Positions 1 through 8,661 of a DNA stretch of 64,000 nt are shown here, piece by piece. Source of the DNA: Pseudofrankia coriaricola (lineage in GTDB: Bacteria; Actinomycetota; Actinomycetes; Frankiales; Frankiaceae); NCBI RefSeq assembly GCF_001854805.1, contig NZ_MBLO01000259.1, positions 146,788 through 210,787 on the forward strand, written 5' to 3'. The translations under genes and the position numbers were made by a program. Every line of letters begins with the position of its first letter. The stretch's first letter is position 1. The notes under the pieces are model-generated. The model did no database searches, was not told the DNA's origin, and was given only the letters and a program-made list of their open reading frames with translations.

Positions 1-1
1 G

Positions 2-577
2 GAGACGGGGCGGGAGGTCATCGCCGTCGACCTGCCCGGGCATGGCACGGCCCCTCACTCGACCGACCCGGCGGACTACGCCGACGTCGCCGCGACTGTC
101 GCCGGCGTGTTCGCCGACCGCGGCCCGGTCGACGCCGTCGGCTTCTCCGCCGGCGCCCGCCTGCTGCTCGAGTGCGCCACGCGCGGGCTCGCCTCGTTCG
201 AGCGGCTGGTGCTGATGGGTATCGGCCCGGCGATTCTCGAGATCCGCGAGGCCGTCCCGTTCGCGATCGACAACGCCGACCCGGCCGACGTCCGGGCCCG
301 GCTCTTCCGCGGCCTCGCCCGCAGCGCGGGCAACGACCTCGACGCCCTGGCCGCGTTCGCCCGCCGCCCCGTGGAGCCGATCACGGCCGTGGAGCTGGCC
401 GCCGTCACCTGTGAGGTGCTCGTCGTCACCGGCGAGCGCGACAGCGTCGGCTCGCCCGAGGCCCTGGCCGCCCTGCTGCCCAACGCCACCGGCGTGACCA
501 TCGACGGCGCCGACCACTTCTCCCTGCAGTCCAACATGCGTGCCATGGACACCGTCCTGAGCTTCCTCGGCGTCTGA
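2..577 (+). CDS. alpha/beta hydrolase, 5' end outside window
   Basis: The reading frame is open from the first bases, so the gene begins upstream of the window. About 191 residues are visible. An early strand-turn VIAVDLPGHG is typical of the alpha/beta hydrolase fold. The nucleophile elbow GFSAGA (serine near residue 45 of the visible part) and a late GADHF histidine complete a hydrolase-type triad, and the acid is probably the Asp in VTGERDS. Size and motifs fit small esterase, lyase or MenH-like members, but the substrate cannot be told. No neighbour in the window helps: downstream is a repeat-filled gap and an unrelated kinase. Family is confident, function is open. Confidence 0.85.
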   Translation, partial: ETGREVIAVDLPGHGTAPHSTDPADYADVAATVAGVFADRGPVDAVGFSAGARLLLECATRGLASFERLVLMGIGPAILEIREAVPFAIDNADPADVRARLFRGLARSAGNDLDALAAFARRPVEPITAVELAAVTCEVLVVTGERDSVGSPEALAALLPNATGVTIDGADHFSLQSNMRAMDTVLSFLGV

Positions 578-617
578 GGCGCTCCCGTTGCCGGACGTTC
601 CGCGCCCGCAACCGGGC

Positions 618-945
618 AGCGCCCGGGGTTCCTGCCGGATTGGCGGAGCTTGCGGAGCCAATCTGGGAGGTCCGCGGACGCTGAGCCTGACCTCCCAGAT
701 CGCTTACCTCCCAGCAGACCTCCCAGATCGCTCCGCGATCCGGCAGGGACCCCGGCTTCGCGATCCGGCAGGAACCCTGTCGCCGATCCGGCAGGGACCC
801 TGCTCCCAGCGTGGTTCCGGGCCCTGGCATATGGCGGTGGTCCGGCCGGATCCGGGCTCACGACGTGGCTCGGTTGGCGCTGCGCTGATGCGCGGTCACC
901 AGCTGTAGATGAGTTACGCGCGTTGCTCACCAGCATGATGTTGCA
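618..945. repeat. dispersed palindromic repeat, copy A
   Basis: This 516-bp gap has no convincing gene. It holds several copies, in both orientations, of a motif built from CCTCCCAGATCGC and GATCCGGCAGGGACC, able to fold into long stems. A second block follows, with CATATGGCGGTGG, then GGTTGGCGCTGCGCTGATGCG. The same two blocks recur at about 19.04-19.31 kb in the same order and, inverted, at about 39.7-40.05 kb. In copy A the palindromic block has been multiplied, with three GATCCGGCAGG units in a row. It looks like an intergenic repeat family or a non-autonomous mobile element. No transposase is seen in it. Confidence 0.7.
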
Positions 946-1093
946 TTTGCCGGGTGGCCGCACGTCGAAAGTGTGATGGCCCAGGCGGAGGGGGTGCGAA
1001 GGACACCCAGGCCGTCACGGAAGATATTGGGCGTCGCCGCGACTGCGACGGCTGACGAATGACGGATCGCGGAGGCGAGGAGGACGACGCCGC

Positions 1094-2752
1094 GTGAGAC
1101 CGCTCCGTGCGGACGACCCCCGCGCCGTCGGCGGCTACCAGCTGCTCGGCGTCCTCGGCGGCGGGGGCATGGGCCGCGTCTACCTGGCCCGCGGCCACGG
1201 CGGCCGGACCGTGGCGGTCAAGGTGATCCGCCCCGAGTACGCCGACGACCCATCGTTTCGCGCCCGGTTCCGGCGGGAGGTCGACGCGGCGCGGCGGGTC
1301 GGTGGCCCATGGACCGCCCCGCTGCTCGATGCCGACCCGGACGCCGAGCATCCCTACCTCGTCACCGCCTACATCCCCGGGCCGTCGCTGATGCAGGCGG
1401 TGGCCGAGCACGGCCCGCTGCCGGCGCCGACCGTGCGCACGCTCGGCGCCGGCCTCGCCGAGGCGCTGGTCGCCATCCACGGCGCCGGTCTGGTCCACCG
1501 CGATCTCAAGCCGTCGAACGTGCTGCTCAGCCTGGACGGGCCGCGGGTCATCGACTTCGGGATCTCCCGGGCGATCGACGCCTCGGTGCTCACCCGGACC
1601 GGCTCGCCGATCGGCTCGCCCGCGTTCATGTCGCCCGAGCAGGTGGGCGGGGCGGAGGCCGGCCCCGCGAGCGACGTGTTCTCCCTGGGTTCCGTGCTGG
1701 CGTTCGCCGCGACCGGCACTGGCCCGTTTGACGGCTCCATCGTCGCCGCTGTGCTGCACAGCGTGGTCACCCGGGAGCCGAACCTCGCCGCCATGCCCCC
1801 CGATCTGCGTGACCTCGCGCGCGCCTGCCTGAACAAGGACCCGGCCGCGCGGCCCACCCCACCCGCCGTACTCGCCGCGATCGCCTCAGGCCGCGACGCG
1901 GCCTCGCTCGTCGCGGCGGGTTGGCTGCCGGCCGATCTCATCACCGGCATCAGCCGGCAGGCCATCGCCCTTCTCGACCTGGACACACCCGCCGGGCCAC
2001 TCACCGGCCAGTCGGGTCCTCAGGGCAGCTACCCGTCGTGGGGGTCCGCGACGGCCGCGACGTCGACGCCCCGACCCGAGGCCGTGTCGATCCCGCCCGT
2101 TCCGCCGACACCGCCCGCCGCCGGCAACCCACGCCGCGGCCAACTCGTCGTGGCCGCGGCCGCGGGCTTCCTGAGCCTCGCGATCGCCGCCCTGCTGATC
2201 GTCCTGCTGGTGCTGCCCAGCTCTGGCAGCGACGACGGATCGCGGGGTTTGGAGACGACCAGTGCCAGCGGTTCTCCGGCCGTCACCAGCCGGCCGGCCA
2301 CCTCGGACGCCGCCGGCGAATCCACCCGACCTGACGAGACCGACGCCCCTAAGCAGGGTGTCCTGCCCGCGGGCTACGTGGGGACATGGGAAGGACGAGT
2401 GACCTCCCAGGAGGGCCTCGTCTCCAACGTGGTGATCACGTTGCGGGCGGGCGAGAGCGGACAGACCCTCGGCCACGCGGAATCCACTCTGATCCAGTTC
2501 CTCAGCGTGGACGTGGGCTCGCTTCGATGCACGGGAGACTTGCGGTTCGCCGGAATCGGCGGCCCCTACGGCGACGAGGTGATCGTCGTGGACATCCCCG
2601 ACTCTGGTGAGAACCCGATCGTTTTAGGTATGCACATGTGTACCCAGGGTGACACTGTTCGCCTGCGGCTGGAGCCTGATGGCGGGCTGACCTACACCTC
2701 CGGCTCCGCCGCCGCCGGCCAGCCGACCGGCGTCCTGCTCCGCAGGCCGTAG
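1094..2752 (+). CDS. membrane serine/threonine protein kinase (PASTA-less, PknB-type catalytic domain)
   Basis: The protein has 552 residues and starts at GTG. Residues about 14-265 are a Hanks-type kinase domain: glycine loop GVLGGGGMGRVY, VAVKV lysine, catalytic HRDLKPSN, metal-binding DFG and the substrate-side SPAFMSPEQ. A Pro/Ala/Ser linker leads to one hydrophobic membrane segment at about 355-377. After it comes a Ser/Thr-rich stalk and an outside domain of about 150 residues with no family I recognise. It should phosphorylate cytosolic Ser/Thr targets in response to something sensed outside. No partner phosphatase or FHA protein lies nearby. The gene after it is convergent. Confidence 0.93.
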   Translation: MRPLRADDPRAVGGYQLLGVLGGGGMGRVYLARGHGGRTVAVKVIRPEYADDPSFRARFRREVDAARRVGGPWTAPLLDADPDAEHPYLVTAYIPGPSLMQAVAEHGPLPAPTVRTLGAGLAEALVAIHGAGLVHRDLKPSNVLLSLDGPRVIDFGISRAIDASVLTRTGSPIGSPAFMSPEQVGGAEAGPASDVFSLGSVLAFAATGTGPFDGSIVAAVLHSVVTREPNLAAMPPDLRDLARACLNKDPAARPTPPAVLAAIASGRDAASLVAAGWLPADLITGISRQAIALLDLDTPAGPLTGQSGPQGSYPSWGSATAATSTPRPEAVSIPPVPPTPPAAGNPRRGQLVVAAAAGFLSLAIAALLIVLLVLPSSGSDDGSRGLETTSASGSPAVTSRPATSDAAGESTRPDETDAPKQGVLPAGYVGTWEGRVTSQEGLVSNVVITLRAGESGQTLGHAESTLIQFLSVDVGSLRCTGDLRFAGIGGPYGDEVIVVDIPDSGENPIVLGMHMCTQGDTVRLRLEPDGGLTYTSGSAAAGQPTGVLLRRP

Positions 2753-2886
2753 TCGCCTCGGCGCGGCGATCTCGGCCCGCGCCCACGGGTACCCGGCCAT
2801 CGTGACGAACCGGCCGTCGTCACGGAAATGATGTTTCGACGCCGTCGTCGCCACAGTCCGATGGCCCGGCCACTGGCCGGGTTCGC

Positions 2887-3678
2887 TCAGCGGTCGCGAA
2901 GGCGGTAACGGCTCCAGGGCAGAGGGTCGCTGGGACCGCGCCTCGGCCCAGGCACGGCCGGCGGCTCCGCCGAGGCCGCGGCGGGCCGGGCCGGGGCGGC
3001 CGCCGGCTCGGCGCCGGTGGCGCGGACGCCGCCGGCGGATGCCTCGCTGAGGCCAGAAGCTCCGGCCGCGGTGCCGCCGGCGGCGGAAGGACGGCCGGTC
3101 TGGTAGCCGAGGGCGATCTCCGCGCGGGCCAGCCAGTCCAGGTCGAGAGCGGGGGTGACCCGCGCGAGCAGGGTGTCGAGGCGCTCGACGAGCGCGTCCG
3201 CCTCGGGGCCGCGGCGCTGGCGGCGGGCGGCCAGCGCCCAGCGGCTGGCCGCGTCCTCCAGATCGCTCAGCGGACTGGTGTCGTGCAGGCCGCGCCGGAC
3301 GATGCCGGCGAGCTCGCCGGAGAGCCGGCTGGAGCCGGACCGCTCGGCCAGGGCGACCAGGTCGGAGGCGACGGCCAGCGCCCGCCCCCACGCGAACAGG
3401 CCTGCATGCCGGCGGGGAAGCGCGGCCAGCTGGCTGACCCAGCTGGTCGTCACGCCGAGCGCGCGGGCCAGTTCGCCGAGGCCTCGGCGGGAGCCGTCCT
3501 CCGGGAGCAGCTGGTGGACCGTCATCGCCTGCAGTCCCGCCCGGTTGTCGGCCAGCTCGCGCAGCGCCCGCCAACGGACCACCGGCGGCGCCGCGGCCCA
3601 CAGCCGCGTCATCGCGGTCAGCAGCTCGTCCACCTGCTGATCGACCTGATCATCATGTCGGCTCATCCGCGGCAGCAC
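2887..3678 (-). CDS. helix-turn-helix DNA-binding protein, function unknown
   Basis: 263 residues, starting at GTG 3678 or ATG 3666 (four codons in). The N-terminal half is helical and acidic, with a helix-turn-helix at about residues 70-95 (LGELARALGVTTSWVSQL) of the type that recognises DNA. The C-terminal 80 residues are Ala/Gly/Pro-rich and probably disordered. Directly upstream is a 14-bp inverted repeat (3689-3726) that is a good candidate for its own operator. The gene faces away from the transposon beginning at 3766, so it is probably the chromosomal neighbour rather than cargo. Regulator or ParB-like role cannot be separated from sequence alone. Confidence 0.7.
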   Translation of the reverse strand: MLPRMSRHDDQVDQQVDELLTAMTRLWAAAPPVVRWRALRELADNRAGLQAMTVHQLLPEDGSRRGLGELARALGVTTSWVSQLAALPRRHAGLFAWGRALAVASDLVALAERSGSSRLSGELAGIVRRGLHDTSPLSDLEDAASRWALAARRQRRGPEADALVERLDTLLARVTPALDLDWLARAEIALGYQTGRPSAAGGTAAGASGLSEASAGGVRATGAEPAAAPARPAAASAEPPAVPGPRRGPSDPLPWSRYRLRDR

Positions 3679-3688
3679 CCCTCACCTC

Positions 3689-3726
3689 GTTTATCGCCAC
3701 TTAACACTCGTCAAGTGACAATAAAC
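3689..3726. promoter_or_regulatory. inverted-repeat operator candidate upstream of HTH gene
   Basis: Arms GTTTATCGCCACTT (3689-3702) and AAGTGACAATAAAC (3713-3726) pair with two mismatches across a 10-bp spacer. The site is AT-rich against a very GC-rich background and lies just upstream of the start of the minus-strand HTH gene. The arm plus three bases, TTTATCGCCACTTAAC, recurs with two changes at 39583-39598. Autoregulation is inferred. Confidence 0.5.
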
Positions 3727-3756
3727 GCTAACACACTGCAACTTGATCACTACTCG

Positions 3757-3765
3757 CCTGCGCCT
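3757..3765 (+). repeat. target-site duplication, left copy (Tn7-like element)
   Basis: CCTGCGCCT lies immediately before the TGT of the left terminal repeat. The identical nine bases lie immediately after the ACA of the right terminal repeat (12634-12642). Tn7 relatives usually duplicate 5 bp, so the extra four matching bases may be chance or local sequence. Confidence 0.7.
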
Positions 3766-3790
3766 TGTAGGTTCCCCCGTTGATCTTCCA
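3766..3790 (+). repeat. left terminal inverted repeat of Tn7-like element
   Basis: 25 bp beginning TGTAGGTTCCCCCGTTGATC. It is the exact reverse complement of 12609-12633. Inside it follow further TTCCA/GGAAG-containing segments (3788-3830), which may be additional TnsB-binding sites. No gene is seen between the end and tnsA at 3978. Confidence 0.85.
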
Positions 3791-3977
3791 CTTCCCAGAT
3801 CGCTTTTCCACTCGCCGGCAATTGGAAGTGATCTAGGTAGGCGTCCGGGTCCTAGCGCGGACCGCCTGGTCCGAGGGCCGCGACGGGTCAGAGGGCACAC
3901 GAGATCACAGTTGCACCCTAGATGGGCACTTTCTGTCGCTTTACGGTTGCCGTGAGGAGCGTGGGGGGTGTTGCGGG

Positions 3978-4712
3978 ATGGCGCGGTCGGCGGCTGCGTT
4001 GGGGTCCGCCCGACTCAGGGTTCGCAGAGCTGACGGCGTTGTCGAGGTGGAGCTCGACCGGCCTGTGCACGTCGAGTTCGACGGGGTGCTGCCATGGCGG
4101 ACATTCCGTTGGCACCGGGGCCAGGCGCACTACTCGGGCTTGTACTGGTCGGCGGTGACCTGCGGTCACGTGGGCTACGAGTCGCGGCTGGAGCTGGCCT
4201 GGCTGCTGTTGGCAGATCGGGATCGCTTGCTACGGCAGGTAGCGTCGCAGCCGTTTCAGATGGTCGCGCGGGTCGACGGCGAGGTGCGCCGTCATGTGCC
4301 GGACTTCGTGGCGGTGCGCGCTGATGGGCTGGTGACGGTGGTGGACGTCAAGCCGCGGCGGCGCCTGGCGGACGAGAAGGTGGCATTCACCTTCGGGTGG
4401 GCTGGTCGGGTCACGGCGGCACAAGGTTGGTCGTTCGAGGTGTTCAGCGAGCCCGACCCGGTGGTGCTGGCGAACGTCCGGTTCCTGGCGGGCTACCGGC
4501 GGAGCACGCAGTTCGACCAGGGGTTGCTGGACGCGGTGGTCACCGCAGTCGGCTCGCCCGTGTCGTTCGCCGAGGCGGTGCGGTCGGCGGGCGCGGTGGT
4601 GGGGAGCGGTCCCGCTGGTCGTGCCTATGTGCTCGCTGCGCTGTGGTCGGGGCGCCTCTGCGCGGATCTTCGGTTGCCGTTGGCGTCCGCGACGGTGGTG
4701 ACGGCGGCGTGA
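3978..4712 (+). CDS. tnsA: TnsA-like transposon endonuclease
   Basis: 244 residues. The central part has the layout of the TnsA restriction-enzyme-like nuclease: YESRLELAWLL (first acidic residue), SQPFQM, then VPDFVAVRADG followed by VVDVKPR, which is the PD-(D/E)xK core. TnsA cuts the 5' ends of the transposon while TnsB joins the 3' ends, giving cut-and-paste movement. The stop overlaps the tnsB start as GTGA (4709-4712), indicating translational coupling. It is the only transposition gene here that looks full length. The start at ATG 3978 fits the conserved core, and no better start is evident upstream. Confidence 0.85.
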   Translation: MARSAAALGSARLRVRRADGVVEVELDRPVHVEFDGVLPWRTFRWHRGQAHYSGLYWSAVTCGHVGYESRLELAWLLLADRDRLLRQVASQPFQMVARVDGEVRRHVPDFVAVRADGLVTVVDVKPRRRLADEKVAFTFGWAGRVTAAQGWSFEVFSEPDPVVLANVRFLAGYRRSTQFDQGLLDAVVTAVGSPVSFAEAVRSAGAVVGSGPAGRAYVLAALWSGRLCADLRLPLASATVVTAA

Positions 4713-5685
4713 GTTCGGCGCGGGCGAGTGTCGGGCTTGGCAGCAAGGTTGTCCGGGACGGCGAGCTGTGTGAGGTCATCGAGCTGCAGGGCGACGCGGT
4801 CGTTGTCGAGGACCGCAAGGGCCAGGTCTCGCGGCTTCGGCTTGCCGACCTGCTGCGGCCGGGCGGCCCGGCTGTCCCGCGCCTGGTGGGAGCGGCGGCG
4901 CCTGGCAGCGAGGAGCCGCCCCAGGTGTTGTTGGACCGGGTGGGCGAGGAGGCGGCCGCGCGGGCACGAGAACGGGCTAATCATGTCCGTGAGGTGCTCA
5001 CGGGCTACCGGTCGGGATCCGCGGAGCTCGCGGCGCCTGGAGAGCCGCGCGGCGCGTTCGCGCCGAGCGTCCCGCTGATGAGGCGGTACGAGGCCAAGGC
5101 CGAGGAGCTTGGGGTGACGGCCCGGACGGTTCGCGGCTGGGTGATCGCTTACCGGGCGGGCGGGGAGGCGGGGCTGGTCGATGCCGCGGCTGGGCGCCGC
5201 CGTCCGGTGCTGGAACAGGTCGACACCCGGTGGGTGGACGCCTGTCGGGCCGTGCTCGATGACCAGGTCGACGACTCGAACGTGACGAAGTCGCTGACGT
5301 TGCGGCGGGTGGCGGCGCGGCTGGAACGGGAGTTCGGCGCCGGGGTCGTCCCGGCGCCCCGGGGCGGCGCGGCCTACCGGGCGCTCAACGAGATCGCCCG
5401 GGGTCGGGGAAGCTTCGGGGCGAGCGCGAAGGCACGCCGTTCGATCGCGAACCGGCCGGCGGTCTCCTACGGCCGGCTGCGGGCGTCCCGGCCGGGTGAG
5501 TACGTGCTCCTCGACACCACCCGCCTCGACGTGTTCGCGATGGAGCCGGTGACGCTGCGCTGGGTCCAGGTGGAGCTGACGATCGCAATGGATCTCTATA
5601 CTCGCTGCGTCACGGGGATGCGGTGCAGCCCGGTGTCGACGAAGAGCGTGGATGTCGCGTCGGTGCTGTTCGAGATGATCCAACC
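4709..5685 (+). pseudogene. tnsB: TnsB-like DDE transposase, 3' half deleted
   Basis: Starts at GTG 4709, overlapping the tnsA stop. About 325 residues of a TnsB/TniA-type transposase remain: an N-terminal region, a helix-turn-helix (LGVTARTVRGWV, near residue 140) and the start of the RNase-H-like core with the first catalytic Asp in LLDTTRLD (about residue 269). Just after VDVASVLFEMIQP the sequence passes into tnsC. The second Asp, the Glu and the C-terminal TnsC-contact region are all missing, so the protein cannot catalyse transposition. The frame stays open to 6094 only as an out-of-frame read through tnsC. Confidence 0.8.
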
Positions 5686-6288
5686 AAGCGCTTGTCGCGG
5701 GCCGCGCTCGACGCGCTGTCCCCGGACGCGAAGGCGGAGCACGACCGGGCCAGGCGGGTCTGGCACGCGAACATCGGCCCGCTGCGCACCCCGCAGATGG
5801 CCGCGCTGCACGACGACCTGTGGGACATCGTCGAGACGAACCAGCAGGACGGGGACAAGGCCAAGGGCGCTGCCGCGATCGACGGCTACCCGGGGCTGGG
5901 CAAGACGACCGCCACGCTGGTCTTCGCCCGCGAGTTCCACCGCCGCCAGATCACCGAGGAAGGACGGTCCACCCCCGGCGGGCACGAGCACCTGCCGGTC
6001 TGCTGGATCGGCCTCGGCGCGAACACCACCATCAAGGGCCTCAACCAGACGATCCTCGACTTCGCCCGCACCACCGGCCACATCGGCTCCCTGATGACCC
6101 TGATCAGCCGCGGCGCCGGCCGGGCGATCCGCCACGGCCAGGAACGGCTCACCCGCGACCTGCTCGACCGGGTGAAGGCCGACGAAGGAGCCGAGCAGTC
6201 CCGCGCCCCGCTGCAGGCAGCGCTCGACGCCGGCCGGCTGACCCCGCATCACCGCGCCCTACGCACCACCGCGTCCGCCGACGCATAA
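5686..6288 (+). pseudogene. tnsC: TnsC/TniB-like AAA+ ATPase, core deleted
   Basis: The frame begins at the junction with tnsB (KRLSRAALDALSPDAK), so the start codon has gone or is borrowed. Walker A is present as GYPGLGKTT. About 55 residues later the sequence goes from LNQTILDF straight to TTGHIGSLMTLISRG, which is the C-terminal lid region of this family. The Walker B and sensor segments that should lie between, about 150 residues, are missing in an in-frame deletion near 6063. TnsC normally links target selection (TniQ) to the transposase. This copy should neither hydrolyse ATP nor bridge them. Confidence 0.78.
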
Positions 6289-6290
6289 CG

Positions 6291-6935
6291 ATGCCGGCCC
6301 GCACGCTGCCACTGCGGCTCGACCCGCTGCCCGACGAGGCACTCGGCTCCTGGCTGGAGACCTACGCGCACCGGCTGCAGGCCACCCTCGGGGACCTCGC
6401 CATCGCGCTCGGGCTACCGACGACCGACCGAGAGCACCCCTCACGGATGCTTGCACATGCGCCGGACTGGACTGTCAGCCTGCACACCAGCGAAGCAGCA
6501 TCCATCGCCGCTGCCTGCGGGATCTCCCCCGCAGCCCTCCACAGCCTGACCCTGACCCGTTTCGACGGCCGTGCGGTGCATGTCGACACCGAACGACGCC
6601 GTGTCCGCTACCGGCTCTGGGCCCGGACCGAAGGCTCACGCTTCTGCCCCAGCTGCCTACACGAGAGCGACGGACGGTGGCCACTGAACTGGCGCCTGAG
6701 CTGGTCCTTTGCCTGCCCAATCCACCAATGCCTGCTCGTCGACACCTGCCCTCGCTGCGACCGCCCGGCCCGCACGGCCGGCGTCGCGCTCGGCTTCGTT
6801 CCCCACCCAGGACACTGCGCGCGCAGCATCGGCGGCGCCCGAGGCCGGGAAGCGGCACGCTGCGGCGCCGACCTCACCGCCGCCCCCGCCCTAGCCCTGT
6901 CCTTCGCACGTGCGTGTGATGGGCCAGCTACGTGA
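6291..6935 (+). pseudogene. tniQ: TniQ-like target-selection protein, N-terminal part
   Basis: Begins at ATG three bases after the tnsC stop. The 214 residues start with the TniQ signature LPLRLDPLPDEALGSWL and contain the zinc-binding FCPSCLHES ... CPIHQCLLVDTCPRC cluster. The frame stops at TGA 6933-6935, inside the 8-bp sequence duplicated by the IS1634-type insertion. Coding sequence resumes in the same frame after the IS. TniQ/TnsD proteins recognise target DNA for Tn7-like elements. Full-length relatives are several hundred residues, so this is a truncated product. Confidence 0.82.
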
Positions 6936-6937
6936 TC
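6930..6937 (+). repeat. target duplication of IS1634-type element, left copy
   Basis: ACGTGATC, repeated exactly at 8623-8630. It contains the TGA that ends the tniQ frame. Eight base pairs is a little longer than usual for the IS1634 family. Confidence 0.65.
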
Positions 6938-8622
6938 TTTTGATCGTTCTGTGTCGGGCCTGCCGCGCCGCGGAGTGGTGGGCCTGGCACGGTTCCTGGC
7001 TGTGACGGCCGCGGCGGACTACGGGCCGCCGAGCGTCGAGAAGATGCTCGGCGCGCTGCCGGTCATCCGTGACTTCCTGCGCCGGCTCGATGTCGCCGGC
7101 ACCGTCGACCGGCTCTGCCCGGTCCGCGACATCGCCCGGCTCACCCATGGCCAGGTCATCGAGGTCCTGATCGCCAACCGGCTGACCTGCCCGACCGCGA
7201 TGGTCCGCGTCGCCGACTGGGCGGCGGCCTGGGCGGTCGAGGAGGTCTTCGACGTCCCGGCGGACGCGCTGGGCGACGACCGGATCGCCCGGGCCCTCGA
7301 CGCGCTCGCGGAGCAGGCCGACCAGGTCGTCGGCTCGATCGGCGCGGCCGCGGTCGCCGGCTTCGGCCTGGATGTGTCCCAGGTGCACTGGGACATGACG
7401 TCGATCTCCCTGTACGGCGCCTACCCCGAGACGGATCCCGACTACGCCACGCCGCGGTACGGCCATCCCAAGGACCGTCGGCCCGACCTCAAACAGATCC
7501 AGACCGGGCTCGGGGTCCTCGCCGACGGCGGGGTCCCGCTGGTCGCGAGGGCCTACGACGGTGGCGCGGCCGAGGTCTGTCAGGTCGTCGGTGCGCTGCG
7601 CGCCCTGCGGACGGCCGCCGGCCCGCGCCCGTTCCTGCTGGTCGGCGACACGAAGCTGGTCTCCTACACCAACCTGTCCGCGCTCGTCGCCACCGACGGC
7701 GCACGGTTCATCGCCCCGGCGCCCAGGAACGTCGTGCCCGCGACCGTGCTCGCCGCCCTCGACGTGACCACCGCGGCCCCGGTCGACTACGTCGCCGTCC
7801 GCGACCGGGAGAAGTTCGCCCACCAGCGGGCCTTCTACCGGGCCTGTGAGGGCCGGACCACGGTGCGCGGGCCGCGGAAGAAGGATCCGCCGCTGGTCGT
7901 GCGCACCGTCCACGTCTGGTCGTCGGCCAGAGCCCAGGCCGCCGTGTCCGCCCGCCGGCTCAAGCTGGCCAGGGCCACCGACGAGCTCGACCGGCTCGTG
8001 CGCACCGCCGGCACCCGCTACCACCCCGACGAGCAGGCGGTACGGGCCCGTGCCGAGCAGGTCTGCCGGTCCCGCCGGGTCACCGGCCTGGTCCACTACG
8101 AGATCGACGCCGATGAGGCCAGTGGGAAGACCACCTTCACCTGGGCGTTCGACGAGACGGCCCTGGCCGCCGAGGCAGCCAGCGACGGCTGGTACGCGCT
8201 GCTGACGAACCTGACCGTCGCCGAGGCGGACGCGGCCGAGGTGCTGCGCCGCTACAAGGGGCAGGAGAAGGTCGAGCGCCGCTACAGCGACTACAAGGGG
8301 CCGCTCGCCGTCGCGCCGCTGTTCCTGCGGTCCAACCAGCGGATCGACGGGCTGATCCACGTGATCTGCCTGGCGTTGCTGGTCTTCAGCCTGATCGAAC
8401 GTGAGGTCCGCCGGGCGATCGCTCCGGCCGAGAAGCTGCCGGGTCTCTACGCCGGCCGGCCCGCCAGGCCCACCGGCCGGCTCGTCTTCGAAGCCCTCGC
8501 CGCGCTGCGCCTGGTTCCCGCCATCGGCGGCCAGCCCGCCTACATCCCCTGGCCGGGGACGTTGCAACGCCACCTGCTCGACCTCCTCGGAGTCGACCCC
8601 ACCCAGCCTCCATGATCGAAAA
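6938..8622 (+). mobile_element. IS1634-family insertion sequence (1685 bp) inside tniQ
   Basis: Lies between ACGTGATC direct repeats. The left end TTTTGATCGTTCTG and the reverse complement of the right end TTTTCGATCATGGAG form short imperfect inverted repeats. One transposase gene fills it, and its stop codon is in the right end. The coding sequence is intact, so this IS may still be active. Confidence 0.8.
6951..8615 (+). CDS. IS1634-family transposase
   Basis: 554 residues from GTG 6951. DDE-type transposase of the IS4/IS1634 superfamily. The first catalytic Asp lies in VHWDMTSISLYG, followed by YGHPKDRRPDLKQIQ. The second Asp lies in LLVGDTKL, and the Glu in YKGQEKVERRYSDYKG, the YREK-like motif of this group. 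The C-terminal helix FLALL/LIER pattern is conserved. Length is normal and no break is visible. It would cut and join the ends of its own IS. Confidence 0.9.
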   Translation: MSGLPRRGVVGLARFLAVTAAADYGPPSVEKMLGALPVIRDFLRRLDVAGTVDRLCPVRDIARLTHGQVIEVLIANRLTCPTAMVRVADWAAAWAVEEVFDVPADALGDDRIARALDALAEQADQVVGSIGAAAVAGFGLDVSQVHWDMTSISLYGAYPETDPDYATPRYGHPKDRRPDLKQIQTGLGVLADGGVPLVARAYDGGAAEVCQVVGALRALRTAAGPRPFLLVGDTKLVSYTNLSALVATDGARFIAPAPRNVVPATVLAALDVTTAAPVDYVAVRDREKFAHQRAFYRACEGRTTVRGPRKKDPPLVVRTVHVWSSARAQAAVSARRLKLARATDELDRLVRTAGTRYHPDEQAVRARAEQVCRSRRVTGLVHYEIDADEASGKTTFTWAFDETALAAEAASDGWYALLTNLTVAEADAAEVLRRYKGQEKVERRYSDYKGPLAVAPLFLRSNQRIDGLIHVICLALLVFSLIEREVRRAIAPAEKLPGLYAGRPARPTGRLVFEALAALRLVPAIGGQPAYIPWPGTLQRHLLDLLGVDPTQPP

Positions 8623-8630
8623 ACGTGATC
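8623..8630 (+). repeat. target duplication of IS1634-type element, right copy
   Basis: ACGTGATC, identical to 6930-6937. With one copy and the IS removed, the tniQ frame reads from the N-terminal part into the C-terminal fragment with a single TGA at this point. Confidence 0.65.
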
Positions 8631-8661
8631 ACCGGGGCGGGTAGGGGCACCAGAATCCGAT

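Noticed and set aside
6932..8632. Alternative IS1634 boundaries using GTGATC inverted ends
   Set aside because: These boundaries would leave no target duplication. The ACGTGATC direct repeat with TTTT-starting ends is more consistent.
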